The notes: a model not told the origin generated them from the sequence alone. A DNA stretch of 64,000 nt from Orrella dioscoreae (GCF_900089455.2 NZ_LT907988.1:1674001-1738000), one strand, 5' to 3'. Positions 28,263-40,858 are shown, counted from the stretch's first letter. A program made the numbers and translations.

Positions 28263-28329
28263 GTGCCATGCGGTCTGCTGTCTTGCGGTGTTTGTTGAAA
28301 TACGCTGTAAATAGGGAAGAGAGAACCTA

Positions 28330-31300
28330 ATGTCGAGTAATACCGTCGCCCAGTTCGCTACCGAGCTGAAGATGCCTGCCAATGTGCTGCTGGATCAGCT
28401 GCGCTCGGCTGGCGTTGATCTCAAATCGGTGGACGATTCCGTCACCGACAGCGACAAGGCGAAGCTGCTCGAGTCGCTGCGCCGTGCCCACGGCGCCAGC
28501 GATGGCAAGAAGATCACGTTGACGCGTCGCCAGACCTCCGAGATCCGCCAGGCCGACGGCAGCGGCCGTTCGCGCACCATCCAGGTGGAAGTGCGCAAGA
28601 AGCGCGTGTTCGTCAAGCGCGACACCCCCGAGGGCGTCGACGCCCCGGTGCGTGCCGAAGACGCCGACCGTATCGATGCCGTCGACGCTGCCGATGCCGC
28701 CGTCGCGGAAACGACGCAACTGGCCGTGCCCGAGCAGGACATCAAGGAAACCGTGCAGGCTGTCGAAGCTGCTCCGGCGCAGGCCGAGACCGTCGAGCCG
28801 CCCGCGGCTGCCGAGCCTGTTGCCGCCGCCGAGCCCGACGTGGTGAAGGAAGCGGCGCCCGCGCCCGCCGCCAAGGAAGAGGCGCCTGCCGTCGACGCCA
28901 AGGTCGAGACGCCCGCGCCGCAGCCGGAACCCGAGCCCGCGCCTGTCGCGAAGGCCGAACCCGAAGCCGCCGCCAAGCCGGCCGACGCCCAGCCCGCTGC
29001 CGCGCCGGTGCAAGCCGAACCCGAAGTGAAGACGCCCGCAGCGGCCGAGGCCAAGGCCCCGGCGCCTGTCGCGCCCGTCGCCCCTGCCGCGCCCGTGTCG
29101 TCGGCGCCGTCGCGCGCTGCCCGCCGTGCCGAGCCGCCTCCCGTCGCTGCATCCGTGGCCAATGCCACCACGGCAGACCGTGATCGTGCCCGCCGCCAGG
29201 CCGAAGCCGAAGCCGCCGCGCTGCGCGAAATGCTGAATCGTCCGCGCAAGGTGCTGCGCGCGCCGGAACCCGAGGCGCCCGCTGCCGGCGCCCTGTCCGG
29301 CACGCTGCACAAGCCCGCGGCCGCCAAGGGCGCGGCTGCGAAGCCCGCTGCCAAGCCGGCCGCCGGCGCGCCGGGCAAGAAGGTCATCAAGACGGCCGAG
29401 GTGTCCTCGACCTGGTCCGACGACGCTTCCCGCAAGAAGCCCGCCGACAGCAAGGGCCCGGCTGCGCCGGCCAGCCGTGACGGCTGGCGCGCAGGCAAGG
29501 GCGGCGGCAAGGGCGGCAAGGGCGGTGGCCGTCACGGCCGCCAGCAGTCGCAGCAGGCCAGCCAGCAGGCGCCCGCCGAGTTCATCCAGCGCGAAGTGCA
29601 CGTGCCCGAGACCATCACCGTGGCCGACCTGGCGCACAAGATGTCCGTCAAGGCCGCCGAGGTGATCAAGCACCTGATGAAGCTGGGCCAGATGGTCACC
29701 ATCAACCAGGTGCTGGACCAGGAAACGGCCATGATCCTCGTCGAGGAACTGGGCCACAAGGCCATCGCCGCCAAGCTGGACGACCCGGAAGCCTTCCTGG
29801 ACGAAACGCCGCAGGCCGAAGGCGAACTGCAGTCGCGCGCGCCCGTCGTCACCGTCATGGGCCACGTCGACCACGGCAAGACCTCGCTGCTGGACTACAT
29901 CCGCCGCGCCAAGGTTGCCGCGGGCGAGGCCGGCGGCATCACGCAGCACATCGGCGCCTATCACGTCGAGACCGAGCGTGGCATGGTCACCTTCCTGGAT
30001 ACCCCGGGCCACGAGGCGTTCACCGCCATGCGTGCCCGCGGCGCCAAGGCGACCGACATCGTGATCCTGGTGGTGGCCGCCGACGACGGCGTCATGCCGC
30101 AGACGCGTGAAGCCATCCACCACGCCAAGGCCGCCGGCGTGCCGCTGGTCGTGGCCATCAACAAGATCGACAAGCCCGATGCCAACCCCGACCGCGTCAA
30201 GCAGGAACTGGTTGCCGAGGAAGTCGTGCCGGAAGAATACGGCGGCGACGTGCCCTTCGTGCCGGTGTCGGCCAAGGCGGGCACGGGTATCGACGACCTG
30301 CTGGAAAACGTCCTGCTGCAGGCCGAGATCCTGGAACTGAAGGCGCCGGTGGAAGCCCCGGCCAAGGGCCTGGTCATCGAAGCGCGCCTGGACAAGGGCC
30401 GTGGTCCGGTGGCCACGATCCTGGTGCAGAGCGGCACGCTCAACCGCGGCGACGTGGTGCTGGCTGGCGCCAGCTACGGCCGTGTGCGCGCCATGCTCGA
30501 CGAGAACGGCAAGCCCGTGGCCTCGGCCGGTCCTTCCATTCCGGTGGAAATCCAGGGCCTGACCGAAGTGCCCGCCGCCGGTGACGAGCTGATGGCGCTG
30601 GCCGACGAGCGCAAGGCGCGCGAAATCGCGCTGTTCCGCCAGGGCAAGTTCCGCGACGTGAAGCTGGCTCGCCAGCAGGCCGCCAAGCTCGAGTCCATGT
30701 TCGACAACCTGGGCGAAGGCATGCAGACGCTGTCGCTCATCGTCAAGACCGACGTGCAGGGTTCGCAGGAAGCGCTGGTTACCGCGCTCACCAAGCTCTC
30801 CACCGAGGAAGTGCGCGTGCAGGTCGTGCACGCCGCCGTGGGCGGCGTGTCCGAAAGCGACGTCAACCTGGCCATCGCGTCGGGCGCCGTGGTCATCGGC
30901 TTCAACGTCCGCGCCGACCAGAGCGCCAAGAAGCTGGCCGAGTCCAACGACGTCGACCTGCGCTACTACAACATCATCTACGACGCCGTGGATGAGGTGA
31001 AGGCAGCCATGTCGGGCATGCTGGCGCCCGAGAAGCGCGAGGAAGTCATCGGCATGGTCGAGATCCGCGAGGTCTACTCGATCTCCCGCATCGGCAACAT
31101 CGCCGGCTGCATGGTGCTCGATGGCATCGTCCGCCGCGATTCGCAGGTGCGCCTGCTGCGCAACAACGTCGTGCAGTGGTCGGGCTGGCTGGACTCGCTG
31201 CGCCGCTTCAAGGACGACGTCAAGGAAGTGCGTTCCGGCTTCGATTGCGGCCTGACGCTGCGCAACAACAACGATATCCAGGTCGGTGACCAGCTCGAGA

Positions 31301-31335
31301 TCTTCGAGATCAAGGAAATCGCCCGGTCGCTGTAA
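28330..31335 (+). CDS. infB: Translation initiation factor IF-2
   Basis: The 1001-residue GTPase delivers initiator tRNA to the 30S subunit. An IF2N domain opens the protein, followed by about 350 residues rich in Ala, Pro and Glu, then a second IF2N region. The G domain starts with GHVDHGKTS (511-519), with DTPGHEAF and NKIDKP following. The ribosome-binding C-terminal domains are complete. It lies 67 bases after nusA and three before rbfA. Confidence 0.98.
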   Translation: MSSNTVAQFATELKMPANVLLDQLRSAGVDLKSVDDSVTDSDKAKLLESLRRAHGASDGKKITLTRRQTSEIRQADGSGRSRTIQVEVRKKRVFVKRDTPEGVDAPVRAEDADRIDAVDAADAAVAETTQLAVPEQDIKETVQAVEAAPAQAETVEPPAAAEPVAAAEPDVVKEAAPAPAAKEEAPAVDAKVETPAPQPEPEPAPVAKAEPEAAAKPADAQPAAAPVQAEPEVKTPAAAEAKAPAPVAPVAPAAPVSSAPSRAARRAEPPPVAASVANATTADRDRARRQAEAEAAALREMLNRPRKVLRAPEPEAPAAGALSGTLHKPAAAKGAAAKPAAKPAAGAPGKKVIKTAEVSSTWSDDASRKKPADSKGPAAPASRDGWRAGKGGGKGGKGGGRHGRQQSQQASQQAPAEFIQREVHVPETITVADLAHKMSVKAAEVIKHLMKLGQMVTINQVLDQETAMILVEELGHKAIAAKLDDPEAFLDETPQAEGELQSRAPVVTVMGHVDHGKTSLLDYIRRAKVAAGEAGGITQHIGAYHVETERGMVTFLDTPGHEAFTAMRARGAKATDIVILVVAADDGVMPQTREAIHHAKAAGVPLVVAINKIDKPDANPDRVKQELVAEEVVPEEYGGDVPFVPVSAKAGTGIDDLLENVLLQAEILELKAPVEAPAKGLVIEARLDKGRGPVATILVQSGTLNRGDVVLAGASYGRVRAMLDENGKPVASAGPSIPVEIQGLTEVPAAGDELMALADERKAREIALFRQGKFRDVKLARQQAAKLESMFDNLGEGMQTLSLIVKTDVQGSQEALVTALTKLSTEEVRVQVVHAAVGGVSESDVNLAIASGAVVIGFNVRADQSAKKLAESNDVDLRYYNIIYDAVDEVKAAMSGMLAPEKREEVIGMVEIREVYSISRIGNIAGCMVLDGIVRRDSQVRLLRNNVVQWSGWLDSLRRFKDDVKEVRSGFDCGLTLRNNNDIQVGDQLEIFEIKEIARSL

Positions 31336-31338
31336 GCC

Positions 31339-31749
31339 ATGAGCCGTCACAAGTCCAAGACCATCCCCGGCCGGAATCTCCGGCTGGCCGACCAGATCCA
31401 GAAGGATCTGGCCGTGCTCATCCAGCGCGAGATCGATATCTCGCGGGCGGGGCTCATCACGCTGTCAGGCGTGGAGCTGTCGGCCGACTACGCGCACGCC
31501 AAGGTGTATTTCACCGTGCTGGGCGCCGAGCCCGAGGCCGCCACGGCCGCCTTGCGCGAGAAGGCAGGCTGGCTGCATTCGCAGCTCTTCAAGATGCTGC
31601 ACATCCACACGGTGCCCACGTTGCACTTCCATCACGACGTGCAGATCGTGCGCGGCATCGAGATGTCGCAGCTGATCGATCGCGCCGTCCAGAGCGGCCC
31701 GGCGCCTGAAGAGCCCGACGAGCCTGACGAGCCCGAGGACAAGCCCTGA
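31339..31749 (+). CDS. rbfA: 30S ribosome-binding factor RbfA
   Basis: The 136-residue KH-fold protein assists 16S rRNA 5'-end maturation. [19 protein letters not shown] and the C-terminal [23 protein letters not shown] are characteristic. The final 15 residues repeat acidic [10 protein letters not shown]. It starts three bases after infB and belongs to the same operon. Confidence 0.96.
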   Translation: MSRHKSKTIPGRNLRLADQIQKDLAVLIQREIDISRAGLITLSGVELSADYAHAKVYFTVLGAEPEAATAALREKAGWLHSQLFKMLHIHTVPTLHFHHDVQIVRGIEMSQLIDRAVQSGPAPEEPDEPDEPEDKP

Positions 31750-31782
31750 AGGGCTGTCGTCGCTTTTTTCCGGACTGAGACG

Positions 31783-32529
31783 ATGGCAAGACGACGCGGG
31801 CTCGCGCTCGACGGTGTGCTGTTGCTGGACAAGCCTGTGGGCCTCTCCAGCAACCACGCCTTGCAACGCGCCAAGCGCACCCTGGACGCGGCCAAGGCCG
31901 GCCACACGGGGACGCTGGATCCCTTTGCGACGGGTCTGCTGGTCTGCTGCATGGGGCGGGCCACCAAGATTTCCGGCGCCATGCTGAACGCCGACAAGTC
32001 GTATCTCGCCACCGTGCGCTTTGGCGAGGAAACGGATTCCGGCGACCTGACCGGCAACGTCGTCTCGCAGGCGCCGGCAGGATTCGCGGGCACCGACGAG
32101 GCGGCGCTGCGCGCGGTGCTGTCACGTTTCACCGGTAGCATTTCGCAGATACCGCCGATGTATTCGGCGCTCAAGCGTGATGGCAAGCCGCTGTACGAAT
32201 ATGCGCGCGCCGGCATCGAGCTGGAACGCGAGCCGCGGCAGGTCACGATACACAAGCTTGAACTGGTGTCCTTCGACGCGGATGGCATGCAGGCGGTGCT
32301 GGATGTGGATTGCAGCAAGGGCACCTACATCCGGACGCTGGCCCAGGACATCGGGCGGGCGCTGGGGTGCTACGCCCACCTGACGGCGCTGCGCCGGACC
32401 CGTGTCGGACCGTTCCCGCTGGATCGGTCCGTGACGCTGGAAGCCTTGCAGGATATGGCCGACCCCAAGACGGCCTTGTTGGAAATGAACGAATTGCCGG
32501 CGGGCCTCATGCCCGTCAAGCCAAACTAA
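31783..32529 (+). CDS. truB: tRNA pseudouridine-55 synthase TruB
   Basis: The 248-residue enzyme makes the T-loop pseudouridine of tRNAs. Catalytic D46 lies in [30 protein letters not shown] and [15 protein letters not shown] are conserved. It follows rbfA by 33 bases and precedes typA by 13. Confidence 0.97.
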   Translation: MARRRGLALDGVLLLDKPVGLSSNHALQRAKRTLDAAKAGHTGTLDPFATGLLVCCMGRATKISGAMLNADKSYLATVRFGEETDSGDLTGNVVSQAPAGFAGTDEAALRAVLSRFTGSISQIPPMYSALKRDGKPLYEYARAGIELEREPRQVTIHKLELVSFDADGMQAVLDVDCSKGTYIRTLAQDIGRALGCYAHLTALRRTRVGPFPLDRSVTLEALQDMADPKTALLEMNELPAGLMPVKPN

Positions 32530-32542
32530 AGGAAATCCTCTT

Positions 32543-34363
<1,821 letters not shown>

Positions 34364-34406
34364 TCCCCGTCCGGCCCTTGCGGCCGGATTGCCAGGCCAG
34401 GCAGGC

Positions 34407-34440
34407 AAAGGCCGCCACCCATCACGGGCTGGCGGCCTTT
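34407..34440. terminator. Terminator between typA and the LysR gene
   Basis: Eleven-pair stem AAAGGCCGCCA (34407-34417) / TGGCGGCCTTT (34430-34440) with a 12-base loop; the A/T base lets it act in both directions for these convergent genes. Confidence 0.85.
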
Positions 34441-34465
34441 GTGTTTCTAGTCTTGCCGTGGCGGC

Positions 34466-35362
34466 TTACGCGTGGTCGGGCCGCGCCAGGTCCAGGTTCG
34501 CAAACCTGTCCGCCAGCGTCGGCACCGAGCGCGCGGGCCAGATCGCGCTGAGGTCGAAACTCGGCAGGCCCTGGCCGTCGCGCACGCCGCAGAAGCGCAC
34601 GCCGGCGAAGTCCAGCGAACGTATCCAGCTGGGCAGCAGCGCCACGCCGCAACCGCCCGCCACGCAGGCCAGCACCGTCAAGGTGCGATTTGCCTCCTGC
34701 GCCACCACAGGGTCGTGGCCCGCCTTGCGCATGGCATCCAGAATGCCCGCGTACAGCACGGGCAACTGGCCCTGGGGATACATCACCAGCCCCGCGTTGG
34801 CGATCTGGGCCAGCGATACCTGGCCATCCTCGCCCACCTCGAATTCGTCCGGCACGGCGGCCAGCAGCCGGTCGCGCAACAGTTGGCGCTCGCGCATGCG
34901 GCCACCCACGGCCACGGGCGTGTGCATGAGCCCGATGTCGATCTCGCCGGTCTGCAAGGCCTGCGCCTGTTCGGCATTGCTCATTTCGCGCAGGATGATG
35001 CGCACGCCGGGCGCCTGCTTGCGCATTTCACGCAGGGCGCGCGGCAGGGTGTGGAAGAGGGCGGAGGAGACGAGGCCCACGGTGAGCTGGCCAGCGCTGC
35101 CGCGGCCGATTTCCTGGGCCCGGCGGGCGGCGCTGTCGATGCGGGTCACGCTGGCGCGCACGTCGTCCAGGATGGCCAGCGCCGCGGGCGTGGGACGGGC
35201 GCCTTGCCGGGAACGCTCGAAGAGGCGCGTGCCCAGGTCGCGCTCCATCCGTTGCAGGGCCTGGCTGAGCGCGGGCTGGGCAATGCCCAGCCAGTCCGCG
35301 GCGCGGCTGACGCTGCCTTGGTCGATGACGGCGAGGAAATAACGCAGATGCCGGGTTTCCAT
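34466..35362 (-). CDS. LysR-family transcription regulator
   Basis: The 298-residue protein has the N-terminal winged helix (METRHLRYFLAVIDQGSVSRAADWLGIAQPALSQALQRMERDLGTRLFER) and a periplasmic-binding-like effector domain. ATG 35362 gives the standard start. It is divergent from an amidohydrolase/Bug receptor pair, so it very likely controls them and itself through the palindrome at 35383-35406. The inducer is unknown, presumably a carboxylic acid. Confidence 0.92.
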   Translation of the reverse strand: METRHLRYFLAVIDQGSVSRAADWLGIAQPALSQALQRMERDLGTRLFERSRQGARPTPAALAILDDVRASVTRIDSAARRAQEIGRGSAGQLTVGLVSSALFHTLPRALREMRKQAPGVRIILREMSNAEQAQALQTGEIDIGLMHTPVAVGGRMRERQLLRDRLLAAVPDEFEVGEDGQVSLAQIANAGLVMYPQGQLPVLYAGILDAMRKAGHDPVVAQEANRTLTVLACVAGGCGVALLPSWIRSLDFAGVRFCGVRDGQGLPSFDLSAIWPARSVPTLADRFANLDLARPDHA

Positions 35363-35382
35363 ATCGATAAGATATAAAAATC

Positions 35383-35406
35383 TAGTTTTCAGATAATGGA
35401 AAACTA
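35383..35406. promoter_or_regulatory. Inverted repeat, probable LysR operator
   Basis: TAGTTTTC (35383-35390), eight bases, GAAAACTA (35399-35406): perfect eight-base arms in an A/T-rich divergent promoter region, 21 bases from the regulator's start codon. Assignment to the LysR protein follows from position. Confidence 0.65.
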
Positions 35407-35483
35407 TACCGTGTCTTCCTAGAATCCAGTCTCGGAGAAAGCCCGCCGGTGTTGCCGGCGACACAAGAACACAGGAGACAGCG

Positions 35484-36308
35484 TTGCCCTCGCCCCACAC
35501 CGGCCTTGCCGTGGACACGCACGCGCACGTCTTCGTGCAGGGCCTGGCCCTGGCCGCCAGGCGCCGCCACAGCCCCGAGCACGATGCCACCACGGCGCAA
35601 TACCTGGCCTTGCTGGATGCCCATGGCTGCTCGCACGGCGTGCTGGTGCAACCCAGCTTCCTGGGCAGCGACAACAGCTTCCTGGTGCAGGCCTTGCGCG
35701 CCGCGCCACGGCGCCTGCGCGGCGTGGCGGTGGTCGAGCCGGGCGTGAGCGACGTGGCGCTGGCCGAACTGGCCGAGGCCGGCGTGGCGGGCATGCGCCT
35801 GAACCTCATCGGCCTGCCCACGCCCGACCTGGCAGCGCCTGAGTGGTCTTCGCTGCTGGCCCGCATCAACGCGCTGGACTGGCACGTGGAAATCCACCTG
35901 CCCGCAGGCCGCTTGCACGAAGCCCTGCCTGCCTTGCTGCAGGCGGGCTGCAAGGTCGTCGTCGATCATTTTGGCCGCCCGGATCCCGTGCTGGGCCTGG
36001 CCGATCCGGGTTTCGGCTATCTGCTGTCGCAGGCCGGCAGCGGCCAGGTCTGGGTGAAGCTCTCCGCCGCGTATCGCAACTGGACGCCGGCCGATTGCCC
36101 GACTGCGGGCCGCGAGGCCTGTGCCCGCCTGCTGCATGCCTTTGGCGGCGAGCGGCTGATGTGGGGCAGCGACTGGCCGCACACCGAACACCGCCATCTG
36201 GCTTCCTTCCCCGTCGTCCGCGCCTGGCTGGACGACTGGATCGACGATCCCGCGCAGCGCGAGGCTGTCCTTGCCGGCACCCCGCTGCGCCTATTCCAAT
36301 TCAAATAG
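35484..36308 (+). CDS. Amidohydrolase-2 family hydrolase (lactonase-like)
   Basis: The 274-residue TIM-barrel protein begins VDTHAHVF, the metal-binding DxHxH-type strand, and has VDHFGRPD and MWGSDWPHTEH near its end, as in 2-pyrone-4,6-dicarboxylate lactonase and related dicarboxylate hydrolases. The substrate is unknown. TTG 35484 is chosen because AGGAGA lies five bases upstream. The adjacent Bug receptor suggests uptake and hydrolysis of the same organic acid or lactone. Confidence 0.85.
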   Translation: MPSPHTGLAVDTHAHVFVQGLALAARRRHSPEHDATTAQYLALLDAHGCSHGVLVQPSFLGSDNSFLVQALRAAPRRLRGVAVVEPGVSDVALAELAEAGVAGMRLNLIGLPTPDLAAPEWSSLLARINALDWHVEIHLPAGRLHEALPALLQAGCKVVVDHFGRPDPVLGLADPGFGYLLSQAGSGQVWVKLSAAYRNWTPADCPTAGREACARLLHAFGGERLMWGSDWPHTEHRHLASFPVVRAWLDDWIDDPAQREAVLAGTPLRLFQFK

Positions 36309-36319
36309 AGGAGATATCC

Positions 36320-37294
36320 ATGAGCACTTTCCTGCAACGTTGCGCCCGCGTGGCGCTGGCCGCGAGCCTCCTGGCCAGTGCCGGCCTGGCGCATGCCGCC
36401 TATCCCGAGCGTCCGGTGACCCTGGTCGTGACCTTCCCGCCTGGCGGCACGGTGGACGTGGTGGCGCGCCTGATCGGGCCGAAACTGGCCGCGGAACTGG
36501 GCCAGCCCGTCGTCATCGAGAACCGTGGCGGCGCGGGCGGCATGATCGGCGGCGCGATGGTGGCGCGCGCCAAGCCCGATGGCTACACCCTGATGCTGGA
36601 CGCGTCCAACCATGCGCAGAATCCGGCAATCCAGCCTCGCATGCAGTTCGACACGCTGAAGGACTTCGCGCCGGTGTCGCTGTTGCTGCGCGCGCCGAAC
36701 ATCCTGGTGGTCACGCCCTCGAGCGAAATCCGCACGGTGGAAGACCTGGTCCGCCTGGGCAAGGATGACAAGAATCCGGTGTATTTCGCGTCGTCCGGCC
36801 CCGGCTCGGCCCAGCACCTGGGCGGCGAGCTCTTCAACCTGCTGGCGAAGACCCAGCTGCAGCACGTGGCCTACAAGGGCGGCGGTCCGGCCATGATCGA
36901 CGTGATGTCGGGCCAGGTGCCGGTGATGTTCGCCAGCATGGGCTCGTCGTGGCAGCACGTGAAGAACGGCAAGCTGCGCGCGGTGGCCACCGGCGGTTCG
37001 CAGCGCTCGCCCGTCGCGCCCGAGATGGCCACCATCGCCGAGTCCGGCGTGCCCGGCTTCGAGTCGTACGAGTGGAATGCCGTGTTCGCGCCTACCGGCA
37101 CGCCGGCCGAGATCGTGGACCAGGTGTCGCAAGCGCTGGCCAAGGTGCTGAAGGACCCCGGCATTGCACAGCAGTTGGCAGCCATCGGCGCCGAACCGGT
37201 AGGATCGACGCCGGCCGACCTGGACACGTTCCGCCGCGCGGAAATCGCCAAGTGGCAGAAGGTGGTGAAGGAAGCCGGCTTGAAGCTGGATTGA
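36320..37294 (+). CDS. Bug-family tripartite tricarboxylate transporter receptor
   Basis: The 324-residue periplasmic binding protein has a signal peptide ending AGLAHA (about residue 26) and the Bug fold motifs YPERPVTLVVTFPPGGTVDVVAR and GGAGGMIGG. Family members bind carboxylates. No TctA/TctB membrane genes are adjacent, which is common for the many orphan Bug genes of Bordetella-type genomes. AGAGGAGA precedes the ATG, 12 bases after the amidohydrolase. Confidence 0.93.
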   Translation: MSTFLQRCARVALAASLLASAGLAHAAYPERPVTLVVTFPPGGTVDVVARLIGPKLAAELGQPVVIENRGGAGGMIGGAMVARAKPDGYTLMLDASNHAQNPAIQPRMQFDTLKDFAPVSLLLRAPNILVVTPSSEIRTVEDLVRLGKDDKNPVYFASSGPGSAQHLGGELFNLLAKTQLQHVAYKGGGPAMIDVMSGQVPVMFASMGSSWQHVKNGKLRAVATGGSQRSPVAPEMATIAESGVPGFESYEWNAVFAPTGTPAEIVDQVSQALAKVLKDPGIAQQLAAIGAEPVGSTPADLDTFRRAEIAKWQKVVKEAGLKLD

Positions 37295-37361
37295 GCGCGG
37301 TGCGTGTGCCGCGTGCCCGGAATTCCCGGCACGCGGCATGCCAGCCACGCAGCAGTGCAGG

Positions 37362-37385
37362 GGCGCCCGTGGTGGGCGCCTTTTT
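37362..37385 (+). terminator. Intrinsic terminator after the Bug receptor gene
   Basis: GGCGCCC (37362-37368) / GGGCGCC (37374-37380), then T5. The T-run ends at the stop codon of the convergent LOG-family gene. Confidence 0.85.
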
Positions 37386-38011
37386 CATGTGGGCAGGGCG
37401 GGGGCCAGGTCGCCCGAGGTGGTGTGGCGGCTCTGGTACTGCGTGATGATCTCGACCACGCGTTCGGGATCGTCTTCGATCTGGATGAGGTCCAGGTCGC
37501 GGGCATTGATGGTGCCGTGCGACAGCAATTGCGCCTTCAGCCAGTCGATCATGCCTTGCCAGAATTCGCTGCCCACCAGGATCACGGGGCCGGGCAGGAC
37601 CTTCCCGGTCTGGATGAGGGTGAGCGCCTCGAACAGTTCGTCGAGCGTGCCGAAGCCGCCCGGCAGCGCGACGTAGGCCGTGCTGTGCATGAAGAACGTG
37701 GCCTTGCGCGAATAGAAGTATTCGAAGTCCAGCTCGATGGACTGGAAGCCGTTGTTGTGCAGCTCGTGCGGCAGCACGATGTTCAAGCCCACGCTGGTGC
37801 CGCCCGCTTCATAGGCGCCCTTGTTGGCCGCCTCCATGATGCCGGGCCCGCCGCCAGCGATGACCGCGAAACCGGCGCGCGCGAGCAGGCCGCCCAGGAT
37901 TTCTCCCTTGGCATAGTGCGGCGATTCCCGGGGAATGCGGGCGCTGCCGAAGACGCTGACTGCCGGTCCCAGGTGGGCCAGCGCGTCGGCCGCCCGGGAT
38001 ATCTCTGACAT
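37385..38011 (-). CDS. LOG-family protein (TIGR00730 Rossmann fold)
   Basis: The 208-residue protein has GGGPGIME (53-60) and PGGFGTLDE (117-125), the nucleotide-binding and catalytic motifs of LOG nucleotide 5'-monophosphate phosphoribohydrolases. Bacterial members split AMP or cytokinin-type nucleotides. ATG 38011 is preferred over 38065, which would overlap the polA start codon on the other strand. Confidence 0.9.
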   Translation of the reverse strand: MSEISRAADALAHLGPAVSVFGSARIPRESPHYAKGEILGGLLARAGFAVIAGGGPGIMEAANKGAYEAGGTSVGLNIVLPHELHNNGFQSIELDFEYFYSRKATFFMHSTAYVALPGGFGTLDELFEALTLIQTGKVLPGPVILVGSEFWQGMIDWLKAQLLSHGTINARDLDLIQIEDDPERVVEIITQYQSRHTTSGDLAPALPT

Positions 38012-38063
38012 AATTCCAGGTATCTGCCGGTCCGCCGGCGTGACCGGATTGCTTTTTGTGACC

Positions 38064-40781
38064 ATGAAAAAAACCTTGTTGCTGGTGGATGGATCGAGCT
38101 ACCTGTATCGCGCGTTCCACGCCATGCCCGACCTGCGCAATGCCCAGGGAGAACCCACCGGGGCGCTGTACGGTGTCGTCAACATGCTGCGCCGGCTGGT
38201 GCAGGATTACAAGGCACAGTATGCAGCATGCGTGTTCGACGCGCGTGGCAAGACGTTTCGCGATGATATCTACGCGGAATACAAATCCCACCGCCCGCCC
38301 ATGCCCGAAGAACTGGCCGCCCAGGTCGATGTCATCCATCGCACCGTGCGCGCGCTTGGCTGGCCCGTGCTGACCGTGCCCGGCGTCGAGGCCGATGACG
38401 TCATCGGCACGCTGGCGCGCCTGGCCGCCGAGCAGGACATCCATACCGTGGTCTCCACGGGCGACAAGGACCTGGCCCAGCTGGTCAATCCGCACGTCAC
38501 GCTGGTCAACACCATGTCGGGCGAAACGCTGGACGTGGAAGGGGTAAGGAACAAGTTCGGCATCGGTCCCGAGCGCATCGTGGAATACCTGATGCTGGTG
38601 GGCGATACGGTCGACAACGTGCCGGGCGTGCAGAAAGTGGGGCCCAAGACCGCGGTCAAGTGGCTGACGGAGCACGGCGACATCGACGCGCTGGTGGCGG
38701 CCGCCGACGGCATCAAGGGCGTGGCGGGCAACAACCTGCGTGACGCCTTGCCGCAATTCGACATGACGCGCCAACTGCTCACGGTGAAGACCGACTGCGA
38801 CCTGTCGGCCGACGTGCCGGATTTCTCGGTGCTGGCGCCGCGCGACCCAGACGCCGCTGAACTGACGGACATCTATGACCGCTATGGGTTCCGCACCTGG
38901 CTGCGCGAACTGAGCGGCGACGCCGAGCGCGTGCCCGAGGGCGATGCGCGCGTGGTCACGGAAACCGTGCCGGCCGCGCCGGTGCAGACGCAATACGAGA
39001 CCGTGCAGGACTGGGCGGCGTTCGACGCGTGGATGACGCGGATCCAGGCGGCCGAGCTGGTCGGGCTGGATACCGAGACCACGTCGCTGGAGGCCATGAA
39101 CGCCCAGATCGTGGGGATCTCCCTGTCCACCGAAGCTGGTCTCGCGTGCTATATCCCGGTGGCCCACCGTGGCCCCGACGCGCCCGAGCAGTTGCCGCGC
39201 GACGAAGTGCTGGCGCGCCTGAAGCCCTGGCTGGAAGATCCCAAGGCGGCCAAGCTGCTGCACCATGCCAAGTACGACACGCACGTCTTCGCCAACGCGG
39301 GCATCGACCTGGCCGGCGTCACCGACGACACGATGCTGCAGGCCTATGTGCTGGAGTCGCACCGCGGCGTGGGCCTGGCCGAGCTGTCCGAGCGCTGGCT
39401 GGGCCGCAAGGGCCTGAACTATGAAGACCTGTGCGGCAAGGGCGTGCACCAGATCGGCTTCGACGAAGTGCCGCTGGACAAGGCGGCGCACTATGCCTGC
39501 GAGGATGCCGACTTCACGCTGGCCTTGCACGGCGTGCTGCGCCCGCGCGTCGCTGCCGAAGGCCTGGACGACATCTACAGCCTGGAAATCGCGGTCTCGC
39601 GCGTGCTCTTCGAGATCGAGCGCAACGGCGTGCGCGTGGATGCCGCCGAACTGGTGCGCCAGAGCGGCGTGCTGGGCCAGGAGATGGTGTCGCTGGAGCA
39701 GCGCGCCTATGAACTGGCGGGCCAGCCCTTCAACCTGAATTCTCCCAAGCAGCTGGGCGAGATCCTGTTCGGCCGCATGGGCCTGCCGGTGGTGCGCAAG
39801 ACCGCCAGCGGCGCGCCCTCGACCGACGAGGAGGTGCTGACCAAGCTGGCGCAGGACTATCCCTTGCCGCAGGCGCTGCTGGACTACCGCGGCCTGGCCA
39901 AGCTGAAGTCGACGTATACGGACAAGCTGCCGCGCATGATCAACCCGCGCACGGGCAGGGTGCACACGCACTATGCGCAGGCGGCGGTCATCACGGGCCG
40001 GCTGGCCTCGTCCGACCCGAACCTGCAGAACATCCCCGTGCGCACGGCGGCGGGGCGCCGCGTGCGCGAGGCGTTCATCGCCACCGATGGCGTGATCGTC
40101 TCGGCCGACTACTCGCAGATCGAGCTGCGCGTCATGGCGCACGTCTCGGACGATGCCAACCTGCAACGCGCCTTCGCCGCGGGCGAGGACATCCACCGCG
40201 CCACCGCCGCCGAGGTCTTCAATGTGCCGCTGGCCGAGGTCAGCGCCGACCAGCGCCGCGCGGCCAAGGCCATCAACTTCGGCCTCATCTACGGCATGGG
40301 CGCCTTCGGCCTGGCCAGCAACCTGGGCATCACCCGCGATGCGGCGCAGGCCTACATCGACCGCTATTTCGCGCGCTATCCCGGCGTGGCGCAGTACATG
40401 GCCGACACCAAGACGCGCGCGCGTGACCTGGGCTACGTGGAAACCGTGTTCGGCCGCAAGCTGTGGCTGCCCGATGTGCGGGCAGGCTCGGGCCCGCGCC
40501 GCCAGGGCGCCGAGCGCGCCGCCATCAACGCGCCCATGCAAGGCACGGCCGCCGATCTGGTCAAGATGGCCATGGTGCGGGTGCAAACCTGGCTGGCCGC
40601 CGAGGGCCTGCGCACGCGCATGGTCATGCAGGTGCATGATGAACTCGTCTTCGACGCGCCCGTCGCCGAAGAGGCGCTGCTGCGAGAGAAGGTGCCTGAA
40701 CTCATGTGCAATGTCGCCGAATTGCGGGTGCCGCTGGTGGCCGAGATCGGCGCCGGTCCGAGTTGGGAACGGGCACACTGA
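38064..40781 (+). CDS. polA: DNA polymerase I
   Basis: The 905-residue repair polymerase has all three domains. The N-terminal 5' nuclease starts KKTLLLVDGSSYLYRAFHA. The 3'-5' exonuclease keeps D336/E338 (GLDTETTSL). The polymerase has motif A D682 (SADYSQIELRV), motif B RRAAKAINFGLIYGM and motif C D859 (QVHDELVFD). ATG 38064 lacks a Shine-Dalgarno sequence, and a longer in-frame extension upstream is rejected because it lies antisense to the LOG gene. Confidence 0.97.
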   Translation: MKKTLLLVDGSSYLYRAFHAMPDLRNAQGEPTGALYGVVNMLRRLVQDYKAQYAACVFDARGKTFRDDIYAEYKSHRPPMPEELAAQVDVIHRTVRALGWPVLTVPGVEADDVIGTLARLAAEQDIHTVVSTGDKDLAQLVNPHVTLVNTMSGETLDVEGVRNKFGIGPERIVEYLMLVGDTVDNVPGVQKVGPKTAVKWLTEHGDIDALVAAADGIKGVAGNNLRDALPQFDMTRQLLTVKTDCDLSADVPDFSVLAPRDPDAAELTDIYDRYGFRTWLRELSGDAERVPEGDARVVTETVPAAPVQTQYETVQDWAAFDAWMTRIQAAELVGLDTETTSLEAMNAQIVGISLSTEAGLACYIPVAHRGPDAPEQLPRDEVLARLKPWLEDPKAAKLLHHAKYDTHVFANAGIDLAGVTDDTMLQAYVLESHRGVGLAELSERWLGRKGLNYEDLCGKGVHQIGFDEVPLDKAAHYACEDADFTLALHGVLRPRVAAEGLDDIYSLEIAVSRVLFEIERNGVRVDAAELVRQSGVLGQEMVSLEQRAYELAGQPFNLNSPKQLGEILFGRMGLPVVRKTASGAPSTDEEVLTKLAQDYPLPQALLDYRGLAKLKSTYTDKLPRMINPRTGRVHTHYAQAAVITGRLASSDPNLQNIPVRTAAGRRVREAFIATDGVIVSADYSQIELRVMAHVSDDANLQRAFAAGEDIHRATAAEVFNVPLAEVSADQRRAAKAINFGLIYGMGAFGLASNLGITRDAAQAYIDRYFARYPGVAQYMADTKTRARDLGYVETVFGRKLWLPDVRAGSGPRRQGAERAAINAPMQGTAADLVKMAMVRVQTWLAAEGLRTRMVMQVHDELVFDAPVAEEALLREKVPELMCNVAELRVPLVAEIGAGPSWERAH

Positions 40782-40858
40782 GCCGTGCAGGAAGGGCGGA
40801 CGCTCCCGTTGCGGGGGCATCCGCCATGGCTGGGCCGCCGTTCACGGGAAAGTAACAA

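Noticed and set aside
28327..31350. 1007-residue open frame antisense to infB
   Set aside because: It mirrors the infB codon pattern in GC-rich DNA; infB is certain and no family is recognisable in the antisense frame. The same applies to the long antisense frames over polA (37809-40820) and dxs (47537-50833).
38012..38065. ATG 38065 as the start of the LOG-family gene
   Set aside because: It would overlap the divergent polA start codon and leave no room for promoters; ATG 38011 gives the family-like N terminus.
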